Source: Sipunculus nudus (taxonomy: Eukaryota > Annelida > Sipuncula > Golfingiida > Sipunculidae). Taken from it: 64,000 nucleotides of DNA. Under the pieces are notes generated by a model. That model worked only from the letters and a program-made list of their open reading frames with translations, made no database searches and was not told the DNA's origin. Position numbers and translations under genes: made by a program. How positions within the stretch are numbered: the stretch's first letter is position 1; the number at the start of each line of letters is the position of its first letter. This document shows positions 27,391-42,100 of the stretch, piece by piece. The stretch spans positions 66,666,056 through 66,730,055 of the forward strand of contig CM049310.1 of assembly GCA_026874595.1 (NCBI GenBank), read 5' to 3'.

Positions 27391-28600
27391 GGCGAGTTTT
27401 ACAGATAGACACGTCTGGTTTTCGGCATTTTGTTCCACCAGACCAGCTTGACAGGACAGACATGCATGTCAGGCAAAATCTCGCACCGTATCCCGTCAAA
27501 CGAGAAAACACGAGATTTCACGGAACTGCAGCTAGACAGGTCTAGTTTTCGGCATTTAGTTCCACATGACCCGCTTTACATGACAGAACTCCAAGTCAGG
27601 CACAATCTCGCACCGTATCTCGTCAAACGAGAAAACACGAGATTTCACCAAAATGCTTTTAACTCGGCGATTTTTACAGGTATGAAGGTCTAGTTTGTTT
27701 GTTTGTCATGACTCTCCAGGCCACACTTTTGCATCAATCAACTTGAAACTTACAGGCTTGATTGACAAACAGATTTATTAGGTGCCCTATTGGTTTTGGT
27801 CAGCATCGCTGCAAATTCAAGGGTCCAGGTCACGACAGGTATGGTTAACGGTTTTTGCACTATAACTTCGCCATAAATAGGCTTATCCACTTCTGCAATA
27901 GCTCATTTTTTTCGTCATCACCTGGCCTTTCTTTTGATATGTAGCTTACTTAAATTTGCCGTTACCATGGTTACATTTTTTGGGCAAAAATCATGGAAAT
28001 TGGAAATAACACGACCATTTTTTGTAACTTTGTCAATTTTTAAGCTACAGACGTCTGGTTTTGGTCATTATGTACCTTATAGGCAGCTTGACATGATAAA
28101 ACTGAAAGTCTCGCCAAATCTCGCACCATTTCTCGTCAAACGAGAGTCTTCGAGATTTCATAAAATATGTCCTAAGGGGTTGCATTTCTTTAACAATGGC
28201 TTTGAAATTGATATATTTTGTGTTATTTATAAATATCTCGAAATCAGTTTTTCATTTTTTGGAAATAGCCATTAGGGGGCGTGGTACCTGAAACACTGTA
28301 ACATATCATTTTTCTGCAATATCTAAAATAATTTTAAACATGGCACAATTTTTATCGTTGTATCTTAAACTAGGAACATTGGCTTATTCCTCCGCACATG
28401 TAGCTTTGTGCTGTCGTTACCATGGTTACCAAATTTGTGGGTTAAACTTGACGATCTGAAAATATGCAGTTTTTGGCTTCTATCTCGGTTAATATTTATG
28501 TTTCAAGGGTCTAGTTTTTTGCATAAGGCTGCTTCGCCTTGGTTCTAAGTCATTCAATTGCAAGTCTCGTCAAATTTCGCTCGGTTTATCGTCAAACGAG
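27391..28600 (+). repeat. Short 148-bp array fragment followed by spacer block B2
   Basis: Two to three 148-bp units (27390-27700), then a copy of block B1 with CCATTAGGGGGCGTGG near 28268 and GTTACCATGGTTAC near 27960 and 28420. Confidence 0.8.
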
Positions 28601-29640
28601 AAAAAACTAGATTTCACGGAAATGCTGATAACTCGGCGACTTTTACAGCTACCCAGGTCTAGTTTTCGGCATTTCATAACATATGACCAGCTTGACACGC
28701 CAGAAAAGAAATCAGGCCAAATCTCGCACCATATCTCGTCAAGCGAGAAAAAAACGAGATATCATGGAAATGCTGATAACTAGGCGACTTTTACAGCTAC
28801 TCAGGTCTAGTTTTTGGCATTTGGTAACATTTGGCCAACTAGACATAGTAAAACTGCGATACTTGGCGAAATCTCGCACTATATCTGGTCAAATGTGGAA
28901 AAACGAGATTTCACAGAAATGCATATAAGTCGGCGACTTTCACGGCTAGACAGGTCTAGTTTTTGGCATTCATTGACGTTTGGACGGCTTGACATGACAA
29001 ACCTGCAAGACTGGCCAAATCTCGCACCATATCTCGTCAAACGATAAAAAAGGAGATTTCACAGAAATGCTAATAACTCGGCGACTTTTACAGCTAGACA
29101 GATGTAGTTTTCGCCATTTCATAACATTTAGAGAGTTTGATATGACAAATCTACAAGACTGGCCAAATCGTGCACCATATCTCGTCAAACGAGAAAACAC
29201 GAGAGTACACGGAAATGCTTATAACTCGGCGACTTTTACAGCTAGACGGATCTAGTTTTCGCCATTTCGTAACGTTTGGCCGTCTTGACATAAAAAAAAC
29301 TGCTCATCTTGCCAAATCTCGTACTATATCTCGTCAAGCGAGAAAAAAACATGATTTCACGTAAATGCTGATAACACGGCGACTTTTGCAGCTAGACAGG
29401 TCTAGTTTCCGGCATTTTGTAATATTTGACAAACCTGACATGACAAAACTGGAAATCTCGCCAAAGCTCGCACCATTTCCCGTCAAACGAGAAAACACGA
29501 GATTTCATGCAAATGCTTATAACTCAGCGGCTTTTATAGCTAGACAGGTCTAGTTTTCGGCATTTCATATCATTTGGCCAGCTTGACATGACAAACCTGA
29601 AAACGTCTCACTGCTTCTTGTCAAACGAGATTAACGGGAT
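28601..29640 (+). repeat. 148-bp tandem repeat array A3
   Basis: Seven units, closely matching A2 over its whole length. Confidence 0.88.
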
Positions 29641-31105
29641 TTCATGAAAAAATTTTGAACTTGGTCCCTTTTACACTAGAAAGATATGCAGCTGTTAAAG
29701 GTCAGCATGCATAAATAAACATATTATCCGTTTCTGCTGCCCCCACAATGTTGCTCATTCATATGACTGTTTCTACATGCACTCTCTGTCTATCTGTCGC
29801 TATCATTTCCATTTCCGGCAAGCGCGTGACCTCTGGTCATCTTGTTTGTTGCTTGCCGGAAATCTTCGATTTCCGCAAGCATATTGGTCAGTTGCGTATG
29901 TCTGTTTGTCTGTTTGTTTGTTTGTTTGTTTGTCACCACTCTCCTGGCCACAATTTTGCCACAATAACCTTGAAACTTACAGGGATGTTCGAAAACGTAA
30001 TTTCTAGGTGCCCTATTGTTTTTGGTCAACATTGCTCCAAGGTCAAGGGTCAAGGTCACGACAGGTATGGTTAACGGTTTTTGCACTATAACTTCGCCAT
30101 AAATAGGCTCATCCACTTCTGCAATAGCTCATTTTTTTCGTCATCACCTGGCCTTTCTTTTGACATGTAGCTTACTTAAATTTGCCGTTACCATGGTTAC
30201 ATTTTTTGGGCAAAAATCATGGAAATTGGAAATAACACGACCATTTTTTGTAACTTTGTCAATTTTTAAGCTACAGACGTCTGGTTTTGGTCATTATGTA
30301 CCTTATGGGCAGCTTGACATGATAAAACTGAAAGTCTCGCCAAATCTCGCACCATTTCTCGTCAAACGAGAGTCTTCGAGATTTCATTAAATATGACCTA
30401 CAGGTTGCATTTTTTTAACAATGGCTTTGAAATTGATATATTTTGTGTTATTTATAAATATCTCGAAATCAGTTTTTCATTTTTTGGAAATAGCCACCAG
30501 GGGGCGTGGTACATGAAACACTGTAACATGTCATTTTTCTGCAATATCTCAAAAAATATTAAACGTGACAGCATTTTTTTTGGTCGTATCTGAAACTAGG
30601 AACATTGGCTTATCTCTTCGCACATGTTGCTTTGTGCTGCCGTTACCATGGTTACCAAATTTTGGGGTAAAACTTGACAATCTGAAAATTCGGAGTTTTC
30701 CAGATTCTATCTCTTTTGATATTTGCGATAGAAAGGTCTGGTTTTTGGCGTTAGACAGCATCCCTCTAGTTCTAAGCCGTTCAATCGCAAGTCTCGTCAT
30801 ATCTCGCACCGTTTCTCGTGAAACGAGAACACGTGACCATTCAAAGAAATGCCTATAATTCTGTCATTTTTCACGCTACAGACACATGGTTTGCAGCGCT
30901 GGATAGCGGCTGACACTCGCAGTCACATTCAGGGGTCACATTGTTAGTCTCGTCAAATCTCGCGCCGTTTTTCGCCATACCACGAAGACACTCGCCGTCG
31001 CCGCAAGTGGCGGCAGGGTCCTTACGGTGGGCGGCCGGCGTGTGCAGCGGTCCGTGACGGCCTCTCCGGGCCCCATCTATGATCATACATGTTGGAGGCA
31101 CAGTC
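29641..31105 (+). repeat. Spacer block B3
   Basis: Includes TTCCGGCAAGCGCG near 29814, one hairpin unit near 29845, AGGTCA sites near 30040, GTTACCATGGTTAC near 30187 and 30645, CCACCAGGGGGCGTGG near 30495. It ends with a GC-rich stretch (30970-31090) that recurs near 37030 and 40180. Confidence 0.78.
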
Positions 31106-33990
31106 CATACTTTATTGCTTGCCGGAAATCTTCGATTTCCGCAAGCATATTGGTCAGTTGCGTATGTCTGTTTGTCTGTTTGTTGCTTGCCGGAATCAAA
31201 GATTTCGGCAAGCATATTGGTCAGTTGCGTATAAGCTTCAATTACATAAACTATAGCTTATTTTTTTCCCTCTGAGTCTTCTCCATAACCTGGTGTAGTC
31301 ATCTGGTCAAAATTTTGTGTCACTTTGTCAGTGTGTCCGTCTGTTTGTCAGTTGTCCTCAAATTCGCCTGCTTGCTCTTGCGTCTCACATATAGCATTCT
31401 ACAGGCCACAGTTTTGAAAGAATCCTTTTGAAACTATTACATCTTAAGTCTTACTCTAATATCTCGAAACCAATTTTTCATTTTCTGGATATGGCCGCTA
31501 GGGGGCGCTGAACTCGAACCTCTCCCAACATATCATGCTTTGGCAATATCTCCAAAACTATAAACCTCAGTTACATAGACTGTAGCTTTTTTCTTCCTTT
31601 GAGTCGTCTCCATAATCTGTAGTAGTCATCTGGACTCAATCTTGAGTCACTTTGTCAGTGTGTCCGTCTGTTTGTCAGTTGTCCTCAAATTCGCCTTCTT
31701 GCTGGTTCTTGTTTGTTTGTCACCACTCTCCTGGCCACAATTTTGCCACAATAACCTTGAAACTTACAGGGATGTTGGAAAACATAATTTCTAGGTGCCC
31801 TATTGTTTTTGGTTAAATTAGGTCAAAGGTCAAGGTCAAGGTCGTCTAAACTTCTCAAAACGTTTTTTTCTTCATATCTTTGTGACTGTTAGTCGTATCT
31901 ACTTCAACAATAGCTCATTTTAATCGTCATTCCAAGGCCTGTCATCTGGTGTGTAGCTGACTCAAATTTGCCGTAACCATGGTTACAATTTTTTGGGGAA
32001 AAGTCATGATATTCGAAAATAAGGGATCTTATTTTTCTAACTTTGTCAGTTTTAAAGCTAGAGTGATCTAGTTTTTTGCATCAGGTAGCATTCAATTAGT
32101 ACTACAAGATATTATTACAAGTCTTGCAGTATCTCGTAAAATATCTCGTGAATAGAGATATTTCGAGATTTCATTCATCTTGCGCCAAAGGCCACATTAT
32201 TGCAGGAATCTTTTTGAAACTGACATATCATAAGTCCTACACTAGTATCTCGAAATTGCTTTTTCATTTTTTGAATATGGTTGCTAGGGGGCGCTGCACA
32301 CGACCCTCACACAGATATCATTACATTGGCCATATCTCTAAAACCCAAAGCCTCAATGACATAAACTATAGCTTATTTTTTCCCTCTGAGTCTTCTCCAT
32401 AAACTGATAATGTCATCTGATCTCAATGTTGTGTCACTTTGTCATTGTGTCCGTCTGTTTGTCAGTTGTCCTCAAATTCGCCTGCTTGCTCTTGCGTCTC
32501 ACATATAGCATTCTACAGGCCACAGTTTTGAAAGAATCCTTTTGAAACTATTACATCTTAAGTCTTACACTAATATCTCGAAACCAATTTTTCATTTTCC
32601 GGATATGGCCGCTAGGGGGCGCTGAACTCGAACCTCTCCCAACATATCATGCTTTGGCAATATCTCCAAAACTATAAACCTCAGTTACATAAACTGTAGC
32701 TTTTTTCTTCCTTTGAGTCTTCTCCATAACCTGGAGAAGTCATCTGGACTCAATTTTGAGTCACTTTGTCAGTGTTTTCGTCTGTTTGTCAGTTGTCCTC
32801 AAATTCGCCTGCTTGTTGGCTCTTGCGTCTCACATATAGCATTCTGTAGGCCACAGTTTTGACGGAATCCTTTTGAAACTATTACATCTTATGTCTTACA
32901 CTAATATCTAGAAATAAATTTTTCATTTTCCGGATATGGCCACTAGTGGGCGCTGCACATGACTCTCACAAACATACCATTGTATTGGCCATAACTCTAC
33001 ACCCAAAGCCTCAGTTACATAAGCTATAGCTTATTTTCTTCCTTTGAGTCTTCTCCATAACCTGATTAAGGCATCTGGTTTCAATCTTCTGTCACTTTGT
33101 CAGTGTGTCCATCTGTTTGTCCATTATCCTCAAAGTCGCCTGCTTGCTGGTTCTTACGCCGTACATAGAGCATTCTACAGGCCACAGCTTTGACGGAATC
33201 CTTTTGAAACTGAGACATCTCATGTCATACACTAATAATACGAAACGCATTTGTCGTCTTCGGAATATGTCTGCTATTGGGCGCTACAGTCGAGCCTCCC
33301 AAGTATATCATTAATTCGCCATACCTCGTAAACTATAAATCTAAATTACATAAATTATAACTTTTTCTTCCTTTGAATCTTCTCAATCACTAGGTTATGT
33401 CATCTGGTGTCAATCTTGTCTCACAAAGTCAGTATGTCTGTCTGTTCGTCTTTTGTTGTCAGCTTTGTCTGCTTGCCTGTTCTTTTGTCTCATATGTCAT
33501 TCTACGGGCCACATATTCTCAGCAATGTCTCTGAGAGTCATTCCATTAATAGAAAACCGACAATATGTTCTGTCTGTCCGTCTGTGTTTTACTTCCGAAT
33601 TCCGGCAAGCGTTCGACCTATGGTCGTCTAGTTTGTTTTTTTGTGTTTTTGTTTATTTGTGTGTTTGTCTGCGCTCTCCTGGCCACAATTTTGCAGCAAT
33701 CGACATGACCCTTACAGGGTTGATTGACAATCGAACACCCTGGAACCCTGTTGTTTTTGGTCAACACTGCTCCAAGGTCAAGGGTCAAGGTAACGACAGG
33801 TGTGGTTAACGGTTTTTGCACTATAACTTCGCCATAAATAAGCTTATCCACTTCTGCAATAGCTCATTTTTTTCGTCATCACCTGGCCTTTCTTTTGATA
33901 TGTAGCTTACTTAAATTTGCCGTTACCATGGTTACATTTTTTGGGCAAAAATCATGGGAATTGGAAATAACACGACCATTTTTTTGTAAC
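31106..33990 (+). repeat. 330-bp composite repeat array C1
   Basis: Starts with two hairpin units, then units each made of an ACAGGCCACAGTTTTGAAAG-type start, ATATCTCGAAA, a CTCF-like motif, CCATATCTCCAAAACTATAA, and GTCACTTTGTCAGTGTGTCC. CTCF-like motifs fall at 31495, 32285, 32609, 32939 and 33272 (the last two degenerate). Confidence 0.82.
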
Positions 33991-35690
33991 TTTGTCAGTT
34001 TTTAAGCTAGGCAGATCTAGTTTTCGGCATTTTGTTCCACATGACCAGCTTGACACGACAGAACTGAAAGTCACGCCAAATCTCGCGCCATATCTCGTCA
34101 AACGAGAAAAAACGAGACTTCGCGGAAATGCTTATAACTCGGCGACTTTTGCATCAATCAACTTGAAACTTACAGGCTTGATTGACAAACCGATTTCTAG
34201 GTGCCCTATTGTTTTTGGTCAACATTGCTCCAAGGTCAAGGGTCAAGGTCACGACAGGTATGGTTAACGGTTTTTGCACTATAACTTCGCCCTAAATAGG
34301 CTTATCCACTTCTGCAATAGCTCATTTTTTTCGTCATCACCTGGCCTTTCTTTTGACATGTAGCTTACTTAAATTTACCGTTACCATGGTTACATTTTTT
34401 GGGCAAAAATCTTGGAAATTGTAAATAACACGACCATTTTTTGTAACTTTGTCAGTTTTTAAGCTAGGCAGATCTAGTTTTCGGCATTTTGTTCCACATG
34501 ACCAGCTTGACACGACAAACTGAAAATCACGCCAAATCTCGCGCCATATCTCGTCAAACGAGAAAAAACGAGACTTCGCGGAAATGCTTATAACTCGGCG
34601 ACTTTTACAGCTAGACAGGTCTGGTTTCCGGCATTTCGTTCCACCAAACAAGCTTGACACGACAGAGCTGCAAGACAGGCCTAATCTCGCACCGTATGTC
34701 GTCAAACGAGAAAACACGGGATTTCACGGAAATGCTTATAACTGGGCCAGTTTTACAGCTAGACACGTCTGGTTTTCGGCATTTAGTTCCACTAGACCAG
34801 CTTGACACGACAGATATGCAAGTCTGGCAAAATCTCGCACCATATCTCGTCAAACGAGAAAACACGAAATTTCACGGAAATGCTTATAACTCGGCCAGTT
34901 TTACAGCTAGACACGTCTGGTTTCCGGCATTTCCTTCCACATGACCAGCTTGACACGATAGATGTGCAAGTCAGGCCAAATCTCGCACCCTATCTCGTCA
35001 AACGAGAAAACACGAGATTTCACGGAAATGCTTATAACTCGGCGAGTTTTACAGCTAGACAGGTCTAGTTTTCGGCATTTTCTTTCACATGACCTGCTGG
35101 ACATGACAGAACTGAAAGTCAGGCCGAATGTCGCACCATATCTCGTCAAACGATAAAAAAGGAGATTTCACAGAAATGCTAATAACTCGGCGACTTTTAC
35201 AGCTAGACAGATGTAGTTTTCGCCATTTCATAACATTTAGAGAGTTTGATATGACAAATCTACAAGACTGGCCAAATCCTGCACCATATCTCGTCAAACG
35301 AGAAAACACGAGAGTACACGGAAATGCTTATAACTCGGCGACTTTTACAGCTAGACGGATCTAGTTTTCGCCATTTCGTAACGTTTGGCCGTCTTGACAT
35401 AATAAAACTGCTCGTCTTGCCAAATCTCATACTATATCTCGTCAAGCAAAAAAAAACATGATTTCATGAAATGCTGATAACACGGCGACTTTTGCAGCTA
35501 GACAGGTCTAGTTTCCGGCATTTTGTAATATTTGACAAACCTGACATGACAAAACTGGAAATCTCGCCAATGCTCGCACCGTTTCCCGTCAAACGAGAAA
35601 ACACGAGATTTCATGCAAATGCTTATAACTCAGCGGCTTTTAAAGCTGGTCTAGTTTTCGGCATTTCATATCATTTGGCCAGCTTGACAT
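33991..35690 (+). repeat. 148-bp tandem repeat array A4
   Basis: About eleven units. Several differ from A1-A3 (GACACGACAGA-type centre), then the right part returns to the A1-A3 type. Confidence 0.85.
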
Positions 35691-37110
35691 GACAAACCTG
35701 AAAACGTCTCACTGCTTCTTGTCAAACGAGATTAACGGGATTTCATGAAAAAATTTTGAACTTGGTCCCTTTTACACTAGAAAGATATGCAGCTGTTAAA
35801 GGTCAGCATGCATAAATAAACATATTATCCGTTTCTGCTGCCCCCACAATGTTGCTCATTCATATGACTGTTTCTACATGCACTCTCTGTCTATCTGTCT
35901 CTATCATTTCCATTTCCGGCAAGCGCGTGACCTCTGGTCATCTTGTTTGTTTGTCTGTTTTTTTGTATGTTTGTCGGTGGTCTACAGTCCACAATTTTTA
36001 AGCAATGGCTCGAAATCTAATAGAAATTATGTGAAACGGATAACCCTCGGTGCCTATTGTTTTTGGCCATGATCGGTCATATGTCAAGGTCAAGGACATC
36101 AAAAGTTCTCAAAACGGTTTTTTCTTCATATCTTTTTTTCTATAAAGCGTATCTACTTCAACTGTAGCTCATTTTAATTGTCATTCCAAGGCCTTTCATC
36201 TAAGGTGTAGCTGACTCAAATTTGTTGTCACCATGGTTACGTATTTTCGGGTAAAAGTGATGAAAATCGAAAATCAATGGACTAATTTTTCTAACTTTGT
36301 CAGTTTTAAAGCTAGAGAGGTCTAGTTTTTTGCACCAGATAGTACTAAATAAGCTTTTTATCATACAAGTGAAAGTTTCGTAAAATCTCGCACTATTTCT
36401 CGCCAAACAAGAGTTTCTGAGATTTCATTAAATATGACCTACAGGTCGCATTTTTTTAACAGTGGCTTAGAAATTGATATATTTTGTGTCATTTATAAAT
36501 ATCTCAAAATCAGTCTTTCATTTTTTGGAAATAGCCACCAGGGGGCGTTGTACCTGAAACACTGTAACATATCATTTTTCTGCAATATCTAAAAAAATAT
36601 TAAACGTGACACCATTTTTTTGGTCGTATCTTAAACTAGGAACATTTGCTTATTCCTACGCACATGTAGCTTTGTGCTGCCGTTACCATGGTTACCAAAT
36701 TTTGGGGTAAAACTTGACAATCTGAAAATACGGAGTTTTCCTGCTTCTCTCTCTGTTGATATTTGCGATAGAAAGGTCTGGTTTTTGGCGTTAGACAGCA
36801 TCCCTCTAGTTCTAAGTCATTCAATCGCAATTCTCGTCATATCTCGCACCGTTTCTCGTGAAACGAGAACACGTGACCATTCAAAGAAATGCCAATAATT
36901 CTGTCATTTTTTACGCTACAGACACATGGTTTGCAGCGCTGGATAGCGTCTGACACTCGCAGTCACATTCAGGGGTCACATTGTAAGTCTCGCCAAATCT
37001 CGCGCCGTGTTTCACCAAACCACGAAGTCACGTGCCGTCACCGCAAGTGCCGGCAGGGTCCCTACAGTGGGCGGCGTGTGCAGCGGTGCGTTGGAGGCAC
37101 AGTCGCAACT
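35691..37110 (+). repeat. Spacer block B4
   Basis: Same order of motifs as B1-B3, with CCACCAGGGGGCGTTG near 36537 and GTTACCATGGTTAC near 36684. It ends in the GC-rich stretch near 37030. Confidence 0.78.
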
Positions 37111-37560
37111 TTATTGCTTGCCGGAAATCTTCGATTTTCGCAAGCATGTTGGTCAGTTCCGTATGTTTGTTGCTTGCCGGAATCAAAGATTCGGCAAGCA
37201 TGTTCATCACCCGCGTATGTTTGTTGCTTGCCAGAATCAAAGATTCGGCAAGCATGTTGATCTGTTCGTATGTTTGTTTGTGCGTTTGTTGCTTGCCGGA
37301 ATCAGAGATTTTGACAAGTATGTTGATCAGTCCCGTATGTTTGTTGCTTGCCGGAAATCTTCGATTTCTGCAAGCAGGTTGGTCAGTCGCGGATGTCTGT
37401 TTGTCTGTTTGTTTGTTGCTTGCTGGAAATCTTCAATTTCGGCAAGTTGGTTGGTCAGTTGCGTATGTCTGTTTGTTGGTTTGTTGCTTGCCGGAAATCT
37501 TCGATTTCGGCAAGTTGGTTGGTCAGTTGCGTATGTCTGTTTGTTGGTTTGTCTGTCCGT
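37111..37560 (+). repeat. Hairpin minisatellite, seven units
   Basis: Units begin TTGCTTGCC at 37113, 37170, 37224, 37289, 37344, 37416 and 37484. Each contains an inverted repeat CTTGCCGGAAATC / GATTTCGGCAAG with a 3-base loop that varies (TTC, AAA, AGA), followed by GTTGGTCAGTTGCGTATGTC and TTTG/TGTC filler of variable length. Confidence 0.88.
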
Positions 37561-39095
37561 CTGTCTGTCTGTGTACTCTCTACAGGCCACAATTTTCCAG
37601 CAATTGCTTTTAAACTTATACAGCTGGTAGAAAAGCAAAAGTCCTGGAGGCCTATTGTTTTTGGGCAATATAGGTCAAAGATCAAGGTCAAGGTCATCAA
37701 AAGTATACAAAACGGTTTTTTCTTCATATCTTTGTTACTTTAAGGGATATCTTCTTCAAACATAGCTCATTTTAAAGGTCATTCCCAGGCCTTTCTTCTG
37801 ATGTGTAGCTCTTTCAAATTGGCCGTTTCCATGGTTACGAATTTTTGGGAAAAAAATCATGATATTCGAAAATCTGGGGTCTTATTTTTCTAACTTTGTC
37901 AATTTTAAAGCTAGAGAGGTCTAGTTTTTTGCATCAGGTAGCATTTAACAAGTTCTGCAAGATTTTATTAAAAGTCTCGCGATATCTCGTATAATATCTC
38001 GTCAAACGAGATATTTCGAGATTTCAGTAATCTTGCCCTGGAGGTTACAGTTTTGCAGGAATCTTTTTGAAACTGACTTATCGTAAGTCCTACACTATTT
38101 TCTCGAAATTGTTTTTCCATTTTTTGAATGCTGCTGCTAGGTGGCGCTGTATACAAACCTCCCCTACATATCATGTTTTGGCCATATCTCCAAAACTGTG
38201 AGCCTCAATTACATAAACTATAGCTTATTTTCTTCCTCTGAGTCTTTTCAAAATCCTGGTGTATTCATTTGGTCTCAATCTTGAGTCACTTTGTCAGTGT
38301 GTCCGTCTGTTTCTCAGTTGTCCTCAAATTCGCCTGCTTACCGGTTATTGCGTCTCACATATAGCATTCTACAGGCCACAGTTTTGAAAGAATCCTTTTA
38401 AAACTATTACATCTTATGTCTTACACTAATATCTCGAAACTGATTTTTCATTTTCCAGAATTGGCCGCTAGGGGGCGGTGCACTCATACTTGCACAACAT
38501 ATTATTTTTTGGCCATATCTCCAAAACTATTAACCTCATTTACATAAACTACAGCTTATTATCTTCCTCTGAGGTTTCTTCATAAAATGATTAAGTCATC
38601 TGTCCTCAATCTTGGGTCAGTTTGTCAGTATGTTTGTCTGTTTGTCAGTTGTCCTCAATTTTGCCTGCTTCCTGGTTCTTGCGTCTCACATGTAGCATTC
38701 TACTGGCCACAGTTTTGCAGGAATCGTTTTGTAAATTACACTTGTCATATATAGTGATGATATCTGAAAGTCCTATGTTTATTATTCAAATAAGTCAAAG
38801 GTCAAGGTCAAGGTGATCAAAATATATCAAAATCTTATTATCTTTAGAACTTTGTTAATATTGGTCCTTTCTTAACAAACTATGTATTATTTTCTTTCAC
38901 TTTGACACTGCTCGTTCATCTGACTAACTTTACATCATTTCCGGCAAGCGCGTGACCTCAGGTCATCTAGTTTGTTTGTTGCTTGCCGGAATCAAAGATT
39001 TCGGCAAGCATATTGCTCAGTTGCGTATGTCTGTTTGTTGCTTGCCGGAAATCTTCGATTTCTGCAAGCAGGTTGGTCAGTCGCGGATGTCTGTT

Positions 39096-39126
<31 letters not shown>

Positions 39127-42100
39127 GTACTCTCTACAGGCCACAATTTTGCAGCAATTGCTTTTAAACTTACACAGATGGTAGACAAGGAAAAGTCCTG
39201 GAGGCCTATTCTTTTGGGCAATATAGGTCAAAGGTCAAGGTCAAGGTCATCAAAAGTTCCTAAAGTGCTCTTTTCTTCATATCTCCATTACTATTTGTCA
39301 TAGCCACTTCAAACATGGCTCATTTTAATCGGCATTCCAAGGCCTTTCTTCTGATATATATGTTGCTGAAATCTGCTTTTTCTATGGTTACACATTTTTG
39401 GGGAAAACTCATGATTTTCGAAAATAAAAGGCCTAATTTTTCTAACTTTGTCATTTTTAAAGCTAGAGAGTTCTAGTTTTTTGCATCAGATAGTACTACA
39501 TAAGCTTTTTATCATACAAGTGAAAGTCTCGTAAAATCTCGCACCATTTCTCGTCAAACGAGAATTTTCGAGATTTCATTAAATATGGCTTACAGGTCGC
39601 ATTTTTTAAACTATGACTTTGAAAATGACATATTTTGTGTTATTTAGAAATATCTCGAAACCAATTTTTCATGTTTTGGAAATAGCCACCAGGGGGCGTG
39701 GTACATGAAACACTGTAACATATCATTTTTCTGCAATATCTCAAAAAATATTAAACGTGACACCATTTTTTTTGTCGTATCTGAAACTAGGAACATTGGC
39801 TTATCCCTTCGCACATGTAGCTTTGTGCTGCCGTTACCATGGTTACCGAATTTTGGGGTAAAACTTGACAATCTGAAAATGCGGAGTTTTCCAGCTTCTA
39901 TCTCTGTTGATATTTGCGATAGAAAGGTCTGGTTTTTGGCGTTAGACAGCATCCCTCTAGTTCTAAGCCGTTCAATCGCAAGTCTCGTCATATCCCGCAC
40001 CGTTTCTCGTGAAAGGAGAACACGTGACCATTCAAAGAAATGCCTATAATTCTGTCATTTTTGACGCTACAGACACATGGTTTGCAGCGCTGCATAGCGG
40101 CTGACACTCGCGGTCACATTCAGGGGTTACATTGTTAGTCTCGTCAAATCTCGCGCCGTTTTACGCCAAACCACGAAGACACGTGCCGTCGCCGCAAGTG
40201 GCGGCAGGGTCCTTACGGTGGGCGGCCGGCGTGTGCAGCGGTCCGTGACGGCCTCTCCGGGCCCCATCTATTATCGTACATGTTGGAGGCACAGTCACAA
40301 CTTTATTGCTTGCCGGAAATCTTCGATTTCTGCAAGCAGGTTGGTCAGTCGCGGATGTCTGTTTGTTGCTTGCCGGAAATCTTCGATTTCTGCAAGCAGG
40401 TTGGTCAGTCGCGGATGTCTGTTTGTCTGTTTGTTTGTCTGTCTGTCTGTGTACTCTCTACAGGCCATAATTTTAAGGCAATTGCCTTGTAACTTATACA
40501 GCTGCTAGACAAGCAAAAGTCCTCGGGGCCTATTGTTTTTGGGCAATACAGGTCAAAGGTCAAGGTCAAGGTCATCAAGGACCTGTGTATTTGCCGTAAC
40601 AGTGGTTACAAATTTTGGGGGAAAAGTCATGATATTCGAATATAAGGGGTCTTATTTTTCTAACTTTGTCAGTTTTAAAGCTAGTGTGATCTAATTTTAT
40701 TGCATCAGGTAGCATTCAACTAGTACTACAAGATTTTATTACAAGTTTTGCAGTATCTCGTAAAATATCTCGTGAATAGAGATATTTCGAGATTTCATTC
40801 ATCTTGCGCCAAAGGCCACATTATTGCAGGAATCTTTCTGAAACTGACATATTATAAGTCCTACACTAGTATCTTGAAATCATTTTTTCATTTTTTGAAT
40901 AGGGCCGCTAGGGGGCGCTGGATGCAAACCTCCCGAACATATCATATTTTGGCCATATCTCCAAAATTATAAGCCTCAATTACATAAACTATAGCTTATT
41001 TTCTTCCTTGGAGTTTTCTCCATAACCTAGTGTAGTCATCTGGTCACAATTTTGTGACACTTTGTCAGTGTGTCTGTCTGTTTGTCAGTTGTCCTCAAAT
41101 TCGCCTGCTTGCTATTGCTCCTCACATATAGCATTCTAAAGGGCACAGTTTTGAAAGAATCCTTTTGAAACTATTACATCTTAAGTCTTACACTAATATC
41201 TCGAAACCAATTTTCCAATTTCCGGATATGACCGCTAGGGGGCGCTGAACTCGAACCTCTCCCAACATATCATGCTTTGGCAATATCTCCAAAACTATAA
41301 ACCTCAGTTACATAAACTGTAGTTTTTTTCTTCCTTTGAGTCTTCTCCATAACCTGGAGTAGTCATCTGGACTCAATTTTGAGTCACTTTGTCAGTGTTT
41401 TCGTCTGTTTGTCAGTTGTCCTCAAATTCGCCTGCTTGTTGGCTCTTGCGTCTCACATATAGCATTCTGTAGGCCACAGTTTTGACGGAATCCTTTTGAA
41501 ACTAATACATCTTATGTCTTACACTAATATCTAGAAATAAATTTTTCATTTTCCGGATATGGCCACTAGTGGGCGATGCACACGACCCCCACACACATAC
41601 CATTGTATTGGCCATATCTCTACACCCAAAGCCTCAGTTACATAAACTATAGCTTATTTTCTTCCTTTGAGTCTTCTCCATAACCTGATTAAGGCATCTG
41701 GTTTCAATCTTCTGTCACTTTGTCAGTGTGTCCACCTGTTTGTCCGTTATCCTCAAAGTCGCCTGCTTGCATGTGCTTACGCCTTACATATAGCATTCTA
41801 CAGGCCACAGCTTTGACGGAATCCTTTTGAAACTGGGACATCTCATGGTAAACACTAATAATACGAAACGCATTTGTCGTCTTCGGAATATGTCTGCTAG
41901 AGGGCGCTACAGTCGAGCCTCCCTAGTATATCATTAATTCGCCATACCTCCAAAATTATAAATCTAAATTACATAAATTATAACTCATTTTCTTCCTTTG
42001 AATCTTCTCAATCACCAGGTTATGTCATCTGGTGTCAATCTTGTCTCACAAAGTCCGTATGTCTGTCTGTTCGTCTTTTGTTGTCAGCTTTGTCTGCTTG